DNA of 64,000 nucleotides, taken from NCBI GenBank assembly GCA_001414485.1, contig LLEY01000006.1, positions 1-64,000 of the forward strand, read 5' to 3'. The notes under the pieces were generated by a model, which saw nothing but the letters and a program-made list of their open reading frames with translations, had not been told where the DNA came from and did no database searches. Made by a program: the position numbers and the translations under genes. The DNA comes from Calycina herbarum (lineage: Eukaryota; Ascomycota; Leotiomycetes; Helotiales; Pezizellaceae). This document shows, in pieces, positions 48,149 to 58,264 of this stretch (its first letter is position 1; every line of letters begins with the position of its first letter).

Positions 48149-48345
48149 CTCAATTCTTTGCCTTCTCAGTGTAATAAAGAGCATCATAATCAAAATAACA
48201 AGAACCGCACTTCTCAGGTAACTGATAAGTCCCATCTAACAAGCAATGCTGGCTTGGATCTAACTTTCAGCGGGACAATTCGTAGAGCACGGGAGTACAA
48301 GCTCCTTCGTTGACGCCAAGAAAGCAGTGCTCGCTAAATTAGCAC
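48149..48345 (-). pseudogene. Possible remnant of a small cysteine-rich protein exon
   Basis: After an acceptor-like AATTTAG at about 48340, one frame reads EHCFLGVNEGACTPVLYE, then a TGA, then continues in the same frame as DPSQHCLLDGTYQLPEKC and GSCYFDYDALYY to a stop near 48150. Spaced cysteines on both sides of the in-frame TGA suggest a former secreted cysteine-rich protein. The signal-peptide exon was not identified. The call is tentative. Confidence 0.35.
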
Positions 48346-48889
48346 CGCACCGCAGCCACACCATGGTTTTCATGATGAGTAACAAGGTGGAATGAAGAAC
48401 ATCTACCCAGCGGTAAGAATCAAATAGAAACGAAGGGAATTTCAGTTGGGACTTCTCCAAGTGAACCTTTTTATGTAGTGAGAAACCAACTCACTGCAAT
48501 GTCAAGAACGCAGACTACTGATCTAGAAATAAAATAGAAAATAACCTAAAACAACTATTGATTGCGAATCCTCGACCGAAAATATGCAAAAGTGTGGAAA
48601 ATTGTACAAAGTTGACTCGATAAAACGTACCCTGAAAAGGGACTGGGAGATGTAAACTCAGTATTCGCTTCGAATCTACTACCCGTCCATCTGAAAACAA
48701 AAGAAATAATAGTCGCTGTGCCCGTGTATCCGTGTATCCATCTCCATTTCTGTGACGTGAGTCGTATATATCTATGCACCCAAACTCCAAATGCAATACC
48801 CAATTCAAACGCCATCCTTCTATGCAACTTGGTATCATCGTATTCCCGAACCCAATGAAAACACACCCTGATGTAATGAAACTCCCATA

Positions 48890-49762
48890 TCAAGCTTCCA
48901 ACTTCCTCGCATCTCTTTCATCGATTTGCTTTGTCGAAGTTGTAACCTCTTTCTTAACACCGGATTTCTCCAATGCCTCTGCGACCTCGGCTTGTCGATT
49001 CAAGAAACTGAGATATGTCTGCCACCCGATCGCAATGACACCTGCAAAGATACTTCGGTATTGCGCATCGATGAATGTAAAACTGAATGCGGTAACTGCA
49101 GGCCACAGTTTACAACTATTCAACATGGAAGTAGGGACCGTTCTCTTGACTCTATCCCAGACTTCTTCCAGAGAGTCGCCAGAGAGGAGAGATTGCATGC
49201 CGAAGAAGTATGTATTAAGTATAGGTGTGAAGCAGGCTTGGTTGACGGTTACTTTCGTCGCCAGGGAGAGGATTTTGGAGGAGTAGTTGAAGTTATTTCC
49301 TAGGAACATAAACCTGTTTTGAATTAATGTTTTGATCTGCCCAGTTGAAGAGAAATAAACTTACCATTTATAACTTGGAATCGAGGACCCAGCGCTAATT
49401 ATCAACGCTCGCAGAGTCCTCTTGGGATCATATTCATCCCCGTTGATGTTTTGCGCCGACAGATCCCCGAGGAAGTAAATCACCAGCGAACTGCAGAACT
49501 GGGTGGCATAAGGACGTTTCCTCTGACTTCTCCCGTACGCCTGAAAGCCTCTCGATAGGGGACCAAGTCGTTGCCACATTGGCAGAGTCGCGACTGTGTT
49601 CGGGAGTGGTATTGAGGTGCCCGCGGTGGAGGGGTCGTCTTCGGGCTTTGTTCGCGAGTTGGTATGTCTTTTGGTGGTGACGTTGGAGGGTTTATTTGGG
49701 ATGTGGGATCTTCGCAAGGCGGCGCGTCCTGCGGCGGCGGCCTTGATCGCGAAGACTGCCAT
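48890..49762 (-). CDS. Mpv17/PMP22/Sym1-family membrane protein
   Basis: Two exons (49365-49762 and 48890-49313, intron of 51 bp) join in frame to about 273 residues. A basic, arginine-rich N-terminal leader (AGRAALRRSHIPNK) could be a mitochondrial presequence. The family core follows: YATQFCSSLVIYFLGDLSAQ, a segment with SSIPSYKWFMFLGN at the splice junction, KVTVNQACFTPILNTYFFG and, near the end, KLWPAVTAFSFTFIDAQYRSI with IAIGWQTYLSFLN. These match Mpv17/Sym1 proteins, which form channels in the inner mitochondrial or peroxisomal membrane and are linked to stress tolerance in yeast. The C-terminal tail is charged. Exact localisation and transported species are unknown. Confidence 0.88.
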
Positions 49763-51823
49763 TTTTAGTCAGGTTTTATCGGGGGCGCATTGTTACTTGT
49801 TGTTGAGAGTTGAGAGTGTTGAGAGTTCTTGCAACGTTGACGAAAGAAGGGTCTTCGGGTCGGCTGGATGGAGCCGGGTGTAGCCGCCTTGGCATTTGTT
49901 GTTTTCGTCTCCGAAATCGGCAGTCTCAACTTCCAAACACAATGTGATAATATCTGGACATAAGTTTTCATTCCACCGTTAATAGCCTCGTGAAGCTGAG
50001 AAATGACGATATACTGTTACATCATTATTATGCGTTCTGTCATTCCCAAAAGACGACAATTGTCAAGATCTATCTAGGAAACCCTTGTATACACATATGA
50101 AGTGAAATATCCGTCTTTCAATTTTCCTATAATCTAACAACCTGAGAGTGATGTGACAAGATTTTAGTAATACTAAATATTAAGATAGTCTTGCTATTTC
50201 TCAGATGTAGAGAAAGAAATATCGAAGTAATGAATTTTTCGCGTGGGGGTAGAATATTACACCGTTATTCGTCGTGTAGTGTGATAACTTAATTTCTCCT
50301 GTGGGTTCACTACTCGCTGTACAGTATAACAAAACGAGTGGAAGTGCGTCTCGCTTTGATCAATATTTCGCTCATTTTTTGCCATTATGATCGGAGCCGG
50401 AAGTTTTGGCAGCAATGGCTGCATGAGTACACTGATATTTCTCTTTGACGAGCATAAGAGAGTAACATATTTCAGTTACGCAGCTTTATTGATGGCTCTC
50501 TTTGGCAACCACCAGATTTCACTTTTACACCCTTTCCAGGGAAGCGAGGCAGAGCACGTGTTGGTCTCTCCATGATTGGTCAGGAATACGAGGCTGTTAT
50601 TCGCACCCTCTTCTTGTCTAACTCTTTGTGAGTTATCGAGTTATCCGTTCTTCGTCGAGTAATCTGCAGCTTACCCATTGGCTTACCCGCAACTTACTGG
50701 CTTACTCGCATTTTACTAGCTTACTAGCATATTTGTTGGCTTACTCGATAGAAAATTGTCACTTAATAATTACTAGCTCACTGGCTTTCTCCTAGCTTAC
50801 TCGCTAATTTCTTTCCTGGCTTACTCGTTGGTTCAAAGGCTTACTCGCCGCCGTCGCTGTACCGCGATTACATGCATTTTACCCATTTTTCAACCTATTA
50901 CCTTGATCTACCTCTCATGCTTATAGCCATACGAAGCAGATTTCGCGAGTTCAATATGAATAACCATTCAGATGCTCCCCGAATACAACGGCATTTTGGG
51001 GAGGTACCTATCGTTTGCCATGGAAGATATGAATGACATCAAATTCTTCTCAACTGAATCATGCGATCCTTTGAACACGTGTATAGACATTGGAATTATC
51101 ACGATAGATAATCCCGATATTCTCGAATATAGCATTTTCTATTATATTCTAGCAGTATGACGATATTTCGAACCCTGTATCGTCACCTGCTATACCACTT
51201 AAATAATATCGTGAGATGTACCATGTGTATTGTTAGCTGACTCGTAAAGTAAGAGATTTTTGGATTGCAAGCTAGGTACTATCATGGTATTAATTAAAAA
51301 ACAGTAATATTATTCGAATACTGCTGACTACATTGATTAAAATCCCACTTCGCTTAGCTGTGTGTTGTCAATGACTGCATTGTTAGTTTTAGTGTTGTGC
51401 ATTGAAAACCACGCTATATAATATATTAGTTTTCTTACAGTGAGACTTTACGAGTTAACTACCTTGGTTTTATGCGGACCATAATTCCACATTCATTTAC
51501 GTAACGCACATTTTTTTGGTCAGAGAAGGGACGACGGAGCAGGTGTTACACACAAAAGCTGATCAGCTAGCTTCTCAATCGTAGGTGTTCTTTATCGTAC
51601 TCCCAATTAGGTCCATCTGTATCAGAAAATATACCATCCTCAAGACTCGAGACTAGAAACCCGAGACTCAACATCGTTAAGCGCTTACAAAGGTATGAAT
51701 AGTTTTGACTTCTACCCGTATTATTACACAATCTCACTTCTTCGTAGATATTCAGCAGCTGGGGTATAAAACAGTATTGCTCTCTAGGTTACAGGCACTC
51801 GAAATACCCAAGCTCGTTTTATC
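49763..51823. other. AT-rich gene-poor region with dispersed repeat copy A
   Basis: No gene is supported. The most notable content is the GCTTACTCG-rich repeat at 50574-51012. Much of 51.0-51.6 kb is AT-rich with TA-rich patches, compatible with old RIP. Confidence 0.6.
50574..51012. repeat. Dispersed repeat, copy A, with GCTTACTCG minisatellite core
   Basis: The block starts with text shared with copy B (53729 on): a GATTGGTCAGGAATACGAGG-like opening and the words TTATTCGCACCCTCTT and GTCTAACTCTTTGT. It ends with a perfect 30-bp match to copy B (50965-50994 against 53954-53983). In between, five exact GCTTACTCG words occur (starts at about 50700, 50739, 50795, 50819 and 50839), plus degenerate GCTTACCCG, GCTTACTAG and GCTTTCTCC forms. 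The spacing is irregular at about 18-55 bp, so this is a degenerate motif cluster rather than a clean minisatellite. Confidence 0.7.
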
Positions 51824-52135
51824 CTACGTTACATTTGATGGGTCTTTCGTAGGGCCGAAGCAAGGGAAGAATTGAGTTTTGTTGAACTCCTGAAGTCGAG
51901 GGTTAGGGCATTCTTGCGTCGTAAAGTCTGACAGACTGTGACCGTCAGCTGCAAAGCAAATCATCTCGCCGCCAAAACAATCAATAACATTCGAAGTTCC
52001 TGTCTTTCGGTGGTTGTTAGGACACAAGATATGACGGTCAGTCGAAAAATAATAACTCCTCTCACCGCCAAAGAAATCAACAGTATTTAAACATCCATTC
52101 CTCCCAGCTTTTCTTTCGAGTAAAACCTCAGTTCA
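51824..52135 (-). pseudogene. Fragment with a tandemly repeated FGGE motif, possibly a relic gene
   Basis: One minus-strand frame is open from about 52135 to a stop at 51824 but has no suitable ATG at its beginning. It contains two related units in tandem: VDFFGGERSYYFSTDRHILC and IDCFGGEMICFAADGHSLS. The DNA of the two units is also visibly similar. Several cysteines follow (TTQECPNP, QFFPCFGP). It could be the last exon of a gene whose 5' part is lost, or a pseudogene. It runs divergently from the secreted protein gene that starts at 52187, leaving almost no room for a promoter. Confidence 0.4.
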
Positions 52136-52142
52136 ACCCTAC

Positions 52143-52149
52143 TATAAAA
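52143..52149 (+). promoter_or_regulatory. TATA-like box of the small secreted protein gene
   Basis: TATAAAA begins at 52143, about 44 bases before ATG 52187, and is followed by a pyrimidine-rich stretch and CAACTCTCACA before the start codon. This is the typical layout of strongly expressed fungal genes. Function is inferred from position and sequence only. Confidence 0.5.
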
Positions 52150-52186
52150 AACCCCTCTCCTTGTTTACCAACCTTCAACTCTCACA

Positions 52187-52529
52187 ATGCATTTCAGCAC
52201 AATCGTCTTCGTCGCAATCCTCGCTGCAGCCCCAGCTATAGCACGAAATTGCACCCCAGGTCTCAAATATTGCGGGCACACATTGAAAGCTATAGGTAAG
52301 TTCTAAACATGCCTCTCTTGTATCCAGACACCAAATTAACATATATTTTGCAGGAGATTATGGTGGACAAATCGATCAAGCGCTGCATGACAACAACCAA
52401 CCGTTGGCCAACGGAAACGACTCTCTATTCAATTGTGTGGGAGGGTCAAATGGTGTAATTTCATACCTTGAATATTGCGGTACTGGCTGTCAAGATAATA
52501 GAAATGGGAATAATGATAGCTGCAGATAG
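52187..52529 (+). CDS. Small secreted cysteine-rich protein, effector-like
   Basis: Two exons (52187-52295 and 52354-52529, intron of 58 bp) encode 94 residues. The N-terminus MHFSTIVFVAILAAAPAIA is a clear signal peptide with an Ala-X-Ala end. The mature part of about 75 residues holds six cysteines in the contexts NCTPGLKYCGHTL, LFNCVGGSNG, LEYCGTGCQ and DSCR. The N-CTPG-x3-YCG and C-x-GGSNG pattern recalls a family of small secreted proteins spread among plant-associated ascomycetes, as far as I remember. No enzyme motif is seen. It lies in an AT-rich, repeat-bearing gene-poor region, as effector genes often do. A host or microbial target is speculative. Confidence 0.8.
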
Positions 52530-54254
52530 TTGTATTAGCAGTCGGTTGGATAGAGAGCTAGGGTGGTGGTGGGAAAATGATGGTTGGAACTTTTGACTGG
52601 GATGTAGGGATTGAATGGTACGAGGGGTTTCTTGAACTCAATTAGCTGGAAATGAATATAGGTGTGTGCTGAAAATGGATTTGGCTACTAAGCATTTCCT
52701 ACTCTACTATTGTGACGGCCCTCTACAAATGCACCAAAAGAAGTGCTCGTAGAATGGTACCTGTATTCGAAGAAAACTAAACTAAAGAGAGAAGAGGAGA
52801 GTTGGTACGCTCTGTCTCTATTTATGTACACTAAGCGAGACTTCGGTAGAGCCTCGGCACGTGATCCAGTCGTATGTGTCACAGCTTCTTAAACAACGTA
52901 ATTTAATAGTTGATATTACTATACTTACTACTTATTCCTCGGTTCTCTAACGTAGTAATATTATTGATCAATTCTATAATAGGTGAATAAAGCATATCTG
53001 ATATCATTAAGCTCTTGTCTTAAGTCGTCCTAATTAGTTGGCCTTAGTTTTCATATATTATGCTTTTATCAAGTGAAGTAAAATTTGAAGTGAAAAAAGA
53101 ATTAGACCAACTCGCTAACCCCTAACTTTTTTTACTACAATAACCTCAAAATACGATTCTTTCGGTTTCACAATTATTTACTGGTATATATTCAGTTTCA
53201 TCTAGGAATTAAGTTCTTAATTAATGAGGGGCTCAAGTAAAAAGGTCGGGCTGGTGGGGGTTACTAGGGGTTGCTAGGAGGTCGAGCTTGAGGACCTTCA
53301 AATTGGGCCTTTCAACCTGATTCCAACCAGAGACAGCTGTGGAGGCGATGTGAGAGACGCCCGAATGCGTGCGATGATCGAATGCCAGAGAAAGCTCGTG
53401 TCAGTAGAAAATGCCTGTGGGATGTTTCAAGGCTGTTTCTCTAGAGGAATATAAGACAGCCCAGGAAGATCGAAACGCAACACTGCTGTCAGATTTGGAC
53501 TGCTACAACGGTGCATATTGCATGTCCTCATTGTGAACGTGGCTTCCACGAAGGGAAACTGAGTAAAGAAATGAGAATGTCAACTTGGACCAGGTGTCGA
53601 TGGATCTCTAGGTGTCGAGGAACGAATTTCAGGTTAATAAACACAATTGAATAATCAAGAGAACAGGATGTGAAATCGAAGCTACCATGATGTGAGAACA
53701 TAGAGGTGTTCTTTGGCGATGGTTCCGTGATTGACCAGGGATACGAGGTTATTCGCACCCTCTTGTCTAACTCTTTGTATGGCTTACCCGCAACCTACCG
53801 GGTTACTCGCATTCACTGGCATTTTGTTAGCTTAGGTACTCGCTAGAAAATTGACACTTACTAGGTCACTAGACTGCCCCACCGCGAATACTTACTTTGC
53901 CATTTGCCACTAGTACTTTTTCACCTTGATCAACCTGCCTGCTTATGAAGAATCATTCAGATGCTCCCCGAATACAACGGCATGTAAAGTACCTATATAC
54001 CCTTGCCCAGGATTCGAACGAAAAACAAAAATTAGCTTCAAATCAGATGAACTAGAATGCCTATTCGTAGAACATAATTGGGCACGGCACCAAACCAGAC
54101 TCGAGAAACATTGTGAAGATTCAAAAATTGGTGAATCCTTGGAAGCTTCCAGCAGTCAGCTGACAAACCAACGACCCCGCGTCGCCCCTCCCGGTCAGGT
54201 TGTCCCAAGTCTGTAGAGCTTCAACTCACAACACCACCACCACCGCAAGCCAAA
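52530..54254. other. AT-rich gene-poor region with repeat copy B
   Basis: 52.88-53.24 kb is AT-rich with many TA dinucleotides, RIP-like. The dispersed repeat copy B lies at 53729-53996. The end of this stretch holds the thioredoxin gene promoter. No coding gene is supported. Confidence 0.6.
53729..53996. repeat. Dispersed repeat, copy B
   Basis: A shorter, diverged version of the block at 50574-51012. Shared anchors include TTATTCGCACCCTCTT, GTCTAACTCTTTGT, GCTTACCCGCAAC, AGAAAATTG followed by ACACTTA/TCACTTA, CCTTGATC and the 30-bp exact match at its end (53954-53983). The GCTTACTCG core is reduced to GTTACTCG and split forms. Internal deletions relative to copy A total roughly 170 bp. Confidence 0.7.
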
Positions 54255-55151
54255 ATGCAAGAAATCAAATCCCTCTCCCAATTCAACACTCTCAAAAAGT
54301 CTCCCCTCCTCATCATCGACTTCTACGCAACCTGGTGCGGACCATGCAAACAAATCTCCCCCGTCTTCTCCCGCCTCGCAGCCTCGCACGCCTCCACAAC
54401 CCACATCATCTTCGCCCAATGCGACGTCGATAAAGCGAAAGATGTTGCCCAACAATGCGGCATAACCGCCATGCCCACCTTCCAATTCTTCAAAAATGGC
54501 AGCAAAGTAGACGAAGTAAAGGGCGCAGATGTTCAACAACTGGGCACGAAGATAGGATATTACACCGCGGCAGCAATAAAGGAAGGACCACCATCAGGAA
54601 CAGCTAGTGGAAGTGGCACAAAAGAAGCTGGGAGCGCGGATACTGGTCCTGGGAGTTTGCGAAGTCTGATAGATACCAGTGCTGGTCGATTAGTAAATGC
54701 TTCGAATTTATCTTCGATTCGGAATATTGCTTCGCCTCCGCCGGCGGGGTATGCTGTCGCGTCAGCACCTGGAGCAAAAGTTCTTATCCATATACCCTTT
54801 ACGCAAGCTGTTACTCCTTCACAACTCAAAATCACGATCGATAAGAACTCGCAACCTAATGCGCCATCACGAATCCAAATCGGTACGAATGTCCCTATCA
54901 AATTTACGAAAGATCCTGAAGGAGTCGAAACAAATGATTTGAACATGGAATCTTTGGCGAAAGCAGAAAATACACAAGCCTTTAATGTTTATAGTGATGA
55001 ATACGTGAATGGGGTGGCAGATCTGAAATTGAAGGCTAGCAAGTTTACGGATTGCAAGAGTTTGACTATTAGAATCGATGCGAATCTGAGTGGGGAGGAA
55101 ACGAAGGTCACGAAGATTGGGACGATGGATATAATTGGTGTGAAGGTATGA
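54255..55151 (+). CDS. Thioredoxin domain protein with C-terminal PITH-like domain (Txl1-like)
   Basis: A single-exon gene of 298 residues. Residues 1-107 form a thioredoxin fold with the active site WCGPC at 27-31 (DFYATWCGPCKQ) and the cis-proline segment AMPTFQFFKNG. A Gly/Ser linker (about 112-135) leads to a C-terminal domain beginning LRSLIDTSAGRLVNASNL and containing LIHIPFTQAVTPSQLKI and the end pattern LTIRIDANLSGEETKVTKIG. This resembles the PITH domain of Txnl1/Txl1, which binds the 26S proteasome. A cytosolic redox function associated with the proteasome is inferred from the family. The middle of the PITH-like domain differs from what I expect for the family, so that part is less certain. 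Confidence 0.85.
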   Translation: MQEIKSLSQFNTLKKSPLLIIDFYATWCGPCKQISPVFSRLAASHASTTHIIFAQCDVDKAKDVAQQCGITAMPTFQFFKNGSKVDEVKGADVQQLGTKIGYYTAAAIKEGPPSGTASGSGTKEAGSADTGPGSLRSLIDTSAGRLVNASNLSSIRNIASPPPAGYAVASAPGAKVLIHIPFTQAVTPSQLKITIDKNSQPNAPSRIQIGTNVPIKFTKDPEGVETNDLNMESLAKAENTQAFNVYSDEYVNGVADLKLKASKFTDCKSLTIRIDANLSGEETKVTKIGTMDIIGVKV

Positions 55152-56588
55152 TAGGGATATGAATGATAGATGTATGATTAATGTCTACAATGAAGAAATG
55201 GTCTGAAGACTGAGGGTGGCCTTCCAAGGGAGGCATTCAACCCATCATGATATTTGGCTCTCCTGCCACTGTTCCTTTTCAACGACAAAAATCATATTTA
55301 TGGAGGGACGGGTGGCGAGGGCGAAGGATGTGGTCAGAGTCGTGCCTTCCCTTCTCGTAATGGTAGTACGAGTCGAAATCGAGAGGGAAGGAGCGACTCT
55401 GTGCGTCCCGTTGCGGTGGTTGGTGCTGGGTCGAAGTCATTATTGAAGTTAGGGAAGGAACGACCTCTCTCTCAATCGCTCGAAAATCTAGCCGCTGAAC
55501 GGGCTTGGTCAGTTGCACAGAAAATTGCGTCCATATTCGCATTTCTCTTTTGTTCCGACTCTACTTGTCGTACATCGATTTTCTTGTCGCGTCCCCATCA
55601 CTAAACTCCCCTTCTCGTTCTCGTCCGTATACCCCTCAAAAGGGAATTATTGCAACATTCATATTCTCTTATGTCACTTGGCTAGGAAAATCATTTGTTT
55701 TACCTCTTGTCAATCACTCAAACAGTTCTCCATAAGTGGGTGGTGGTTGGTGATGGGTGGGTTTCAAGTTTCATTTGTTGACGATCAGCACTCGAGGGTT
55801 TTGAGTCGTGACTCGTGATTTTGGATTTTTGATCGATGAACATCTACTTTTGTTGCTTGTAAAGTCATTTTATTCATTATTTAAACATGGTATCTTGGTC
55901 TAGCGTTAGGTATGACTAATGGTACTTGTATATTTACTAGTTCCGCCAGCGCATCGTGCGAGGTACGTATGGCAATCTTAGCACAACCCAAAAGAAGTCC
56001 CTTTTTTATAGATTTGGGGATTCGATTCACGATTGACAAATTTCCCTATCACACCGAAAAAGGAGCATCTTGATAGCGTAAATTGTGCAATTGAACGGAT
56101 GTTGGCTATACGCTCAAACAGCGTGTATACGACCGTACGATGTACCGGTACTCCATCCGGAAAAATCCCCACAATGTCTCAACGTCTGATAAACCCCCCA
56201 ATTACTGAATTAGGAAGTATCTTCAACGTTCAAACCCATCCAAACGCTATGCCTTGCAGAAAATTGTCTCCACACTCGTCTGATATACCATTTTGGCTAC
56301 CAAATGAAGAAGCGTCATTTCTATCTCAACTCCACCCAAAGCAATGCTTCCATTCACAGCAAGAAACGCAAAATAAGATCTTCATTTGGTGTTTGGTTTT
56401 TGTGGATGATTCTCCTTTGCTTGGGTAGGCGGAGTTTGATCTATGAGGATGCGAAGATGTATAAGAGTCTATCCCAGTTTAGTTTCTGTTGCTTCTCTAT
56501 TCATTCACTCACTCACTCATCATTCATTACCAATTCCATAATCCTCTCCTTCAACTAGCAGGCTAGATCATCCAAATACATAACCAAA
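55152..56588. other. Intergenic region
   Basis: No gene is supported. Several frames of 75-130 codons near 55216-55818 and 56033-56428 lack domain signals. The last 100 bp before 56589 (CATTCACTCACTCACTCA run, TCTCCTTCAAC) look like the leader of the next gene. Confidence 0.55.
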
Positions 56589-57292
56589 ATGCATTTCTCA
56601 TCCACAATCCTTCTCCTCCTCCCAGCTGTCTTCGCTGCTCCTCTTCCTACTTCTGTAAGCACCCTCTTTCCTCTTCCCATTTTCTCGTTTTGCTCTACCT
56701 CCTTCTCCCCTTCCCATACCCTCCCAATCCATCCCATCCAAAATCAAAACCCCTAACACACAACAGACCCAACCCGAAGCTCGTCAACTCCTCGGATCCC
56801 TAACCGGAACCCTAAACCCCATCACCTCAGCAGCAACCGGAACCCTCACCGGCGTCCTAAACCCCGTTACCTCAGCGGTCGGCTCAACAGTTGGTGGTGT
56901 AGGCTCAACAGTGGAAGGAGTAGCCAATACCGCATCCGGAGCCGCTGGGGGAGCAACGAACCTCGTTGGGGGCTTACTTGGTGGTGTTTTGAGACGTGAT
57001 GAGGCTACTAAGGTAAGATTGCGTTTATCCTTATGGGTATGAAGGAGGGACTAATGGAGGTAAACAGGTTGAGAAAAGACAAGGACTCCTTGGCTCTCTT
57101 ACTGGTGCTTTAAATCCTGTTACTTCGGCTGTTGGATCTACGGTTGGGGGTGTTGCTAGTACCGTGGGAGGTGTTGCGGGCGCTGCTACTAGTACTGTTG
57201 GGGGAGTGGCTGGGGCTGCGGGGGGTGTTGTAGGTGGTGTTACGGGGGCTACGAAGGGTGCTACTGGGGGATTGTTGGGTGGTGTTTTGTAG
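56589..57292 (+). CDS. Secreted Gly/Val/Thr-rich repeat protein with Kex2-like sites
   Basis: Three exons (56589-56654, 56767-57012, 57068-57292) join in phase 0 to about 178 residues. The N-terminus MHFSSTILLLLPAVFAAP is a signal peptide. The rest is made of two similar halves, each starting after a basic site and LLGSLTG: RQLLGSLTGTLNPITSA in exon 2 and KRQGLLGSLTGALNPVTSA in exon 3. Each continues with VGSTVGGV-type repeats and ends in GGLLGGVL. The dibasic sites RRDE and EKRQ fit Kex2-type cleavage that would release the repeats. Function is unknown; it could be a surface, structural or hydrophobin-like protein or a precursor of small peptides. It has no cysteines in the mature part. Confidence 0.8.
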
Positions 57293-58264
57293 ATTTGTTT
57301 ATGATGGGAGGACGAGTGAGAGTGTTGTATATACCCGGAGAGAAGAGAGGTACTGGATATCTCTTGGGGAGATGTAATAATTGATTGAATAAGATACTTT
57401 CCAAAAGAACTTGTGTTTTTGGTCTCGAGGCGAGATGAGGAATGAGAAGATGGTTTTTAAGTATTATTTCAGACATGCAAGTTTAGCGCTCAAGTTGTCA
57501 CGAAAACAACATGACACACATTGAATATGGACAAGTGGAGTAATACCCTTAGCTTACTATGGCACTTTATTCTTCAGTGAAGTACACTTTGTCAAAAGTT
57601 ATTAAACTTTTCGGTATCGTCTGTGATCTGCAAGGCATAATCGAGATGTGCAGAGATTCTAGTGAAGTGGACTTTGTTAGTTCTTCAAAGTTTTCGAGAA
57701 AAATTACTTATTTGGGAATTGAGAGGAGTCAAAGCTTAACCGGGAATCGGGAGTTTAGTGAATGGGAGTAGCCACGACAGCTTTATGTAGTGCGAAGAAA
57801 TGAGGTGGACTTGGCAACTCAAGTTTTGCTAGTGAGCTTTCTGGAAGTTCAATAAGTTTTCAATGGTCGATCAAGAGAGTAAATTGAAGATTGACGAGAA
57901 ATAACCCGATTTTCGAGGCGTGGGCGAGCTCGGGATTCCTGATTTATGATACCCCTGTTGAGCCCATGTCTCTGGCATCCAGCTTCCTCGGCTAATGCAC
58001 CAAGGAATTCTCGAGTCACTCCAGGACACGGCGCGACATTATTTCTTACGGCAGCTTTCACTTATTGAGACTGCGATCCGCTTCATCGTAATCTCACCAG
58101 GGGGTACTCGCTTAAATGGTGAGATTCTTCCGTCCCAACATCAATCCAACATCTCATAATAGCCGGTGTTGGTCGTCAGATAAATACAAATAAACTGCAA
58201 TTTCCCCATCTTCTGAGCTTGACAAGAAAGTAGAAGAACAAACATTGAAAAACAAACATCGAAA
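57293..58264. other. Intergenic region
   Basis: The 3' flank of the repeat protein and the promoter of Erg28. A 70-codon frame at 57559-57771 has no support as a gene. Confidence 0.6.

Larger units (their letters stand above)
47321..48889. other. Intergenic region with GCTTACTCG motifs and a Cys-rich remnant
   Basis: This contains the promoter of the dioxygenase (TATA-like text not resolved) and a cluster of GCTTACTCG-type words at about 47900-47975. It also contains a short minus-strand cysteine-bearing frame near 48150-48345, described separately. Otherwise no gene is supported. Confidence 0.55.

Noticed and set aside
50640..50860. CRISPR array suggested by repeated GCTTACTCG words
   Set aside because: The repeats are only 9 bases, degenerate and irregularly spaced, and the DNA is eukaryotic.
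54000..54025. A tRNA-like B-box (GTTCGAATCC on the minus strand)
   Set aside because: The matching 5' half of the T-stem and the rest of a tRNA fold are absent, so it is not a tRNA gene and too short to call a SINE.
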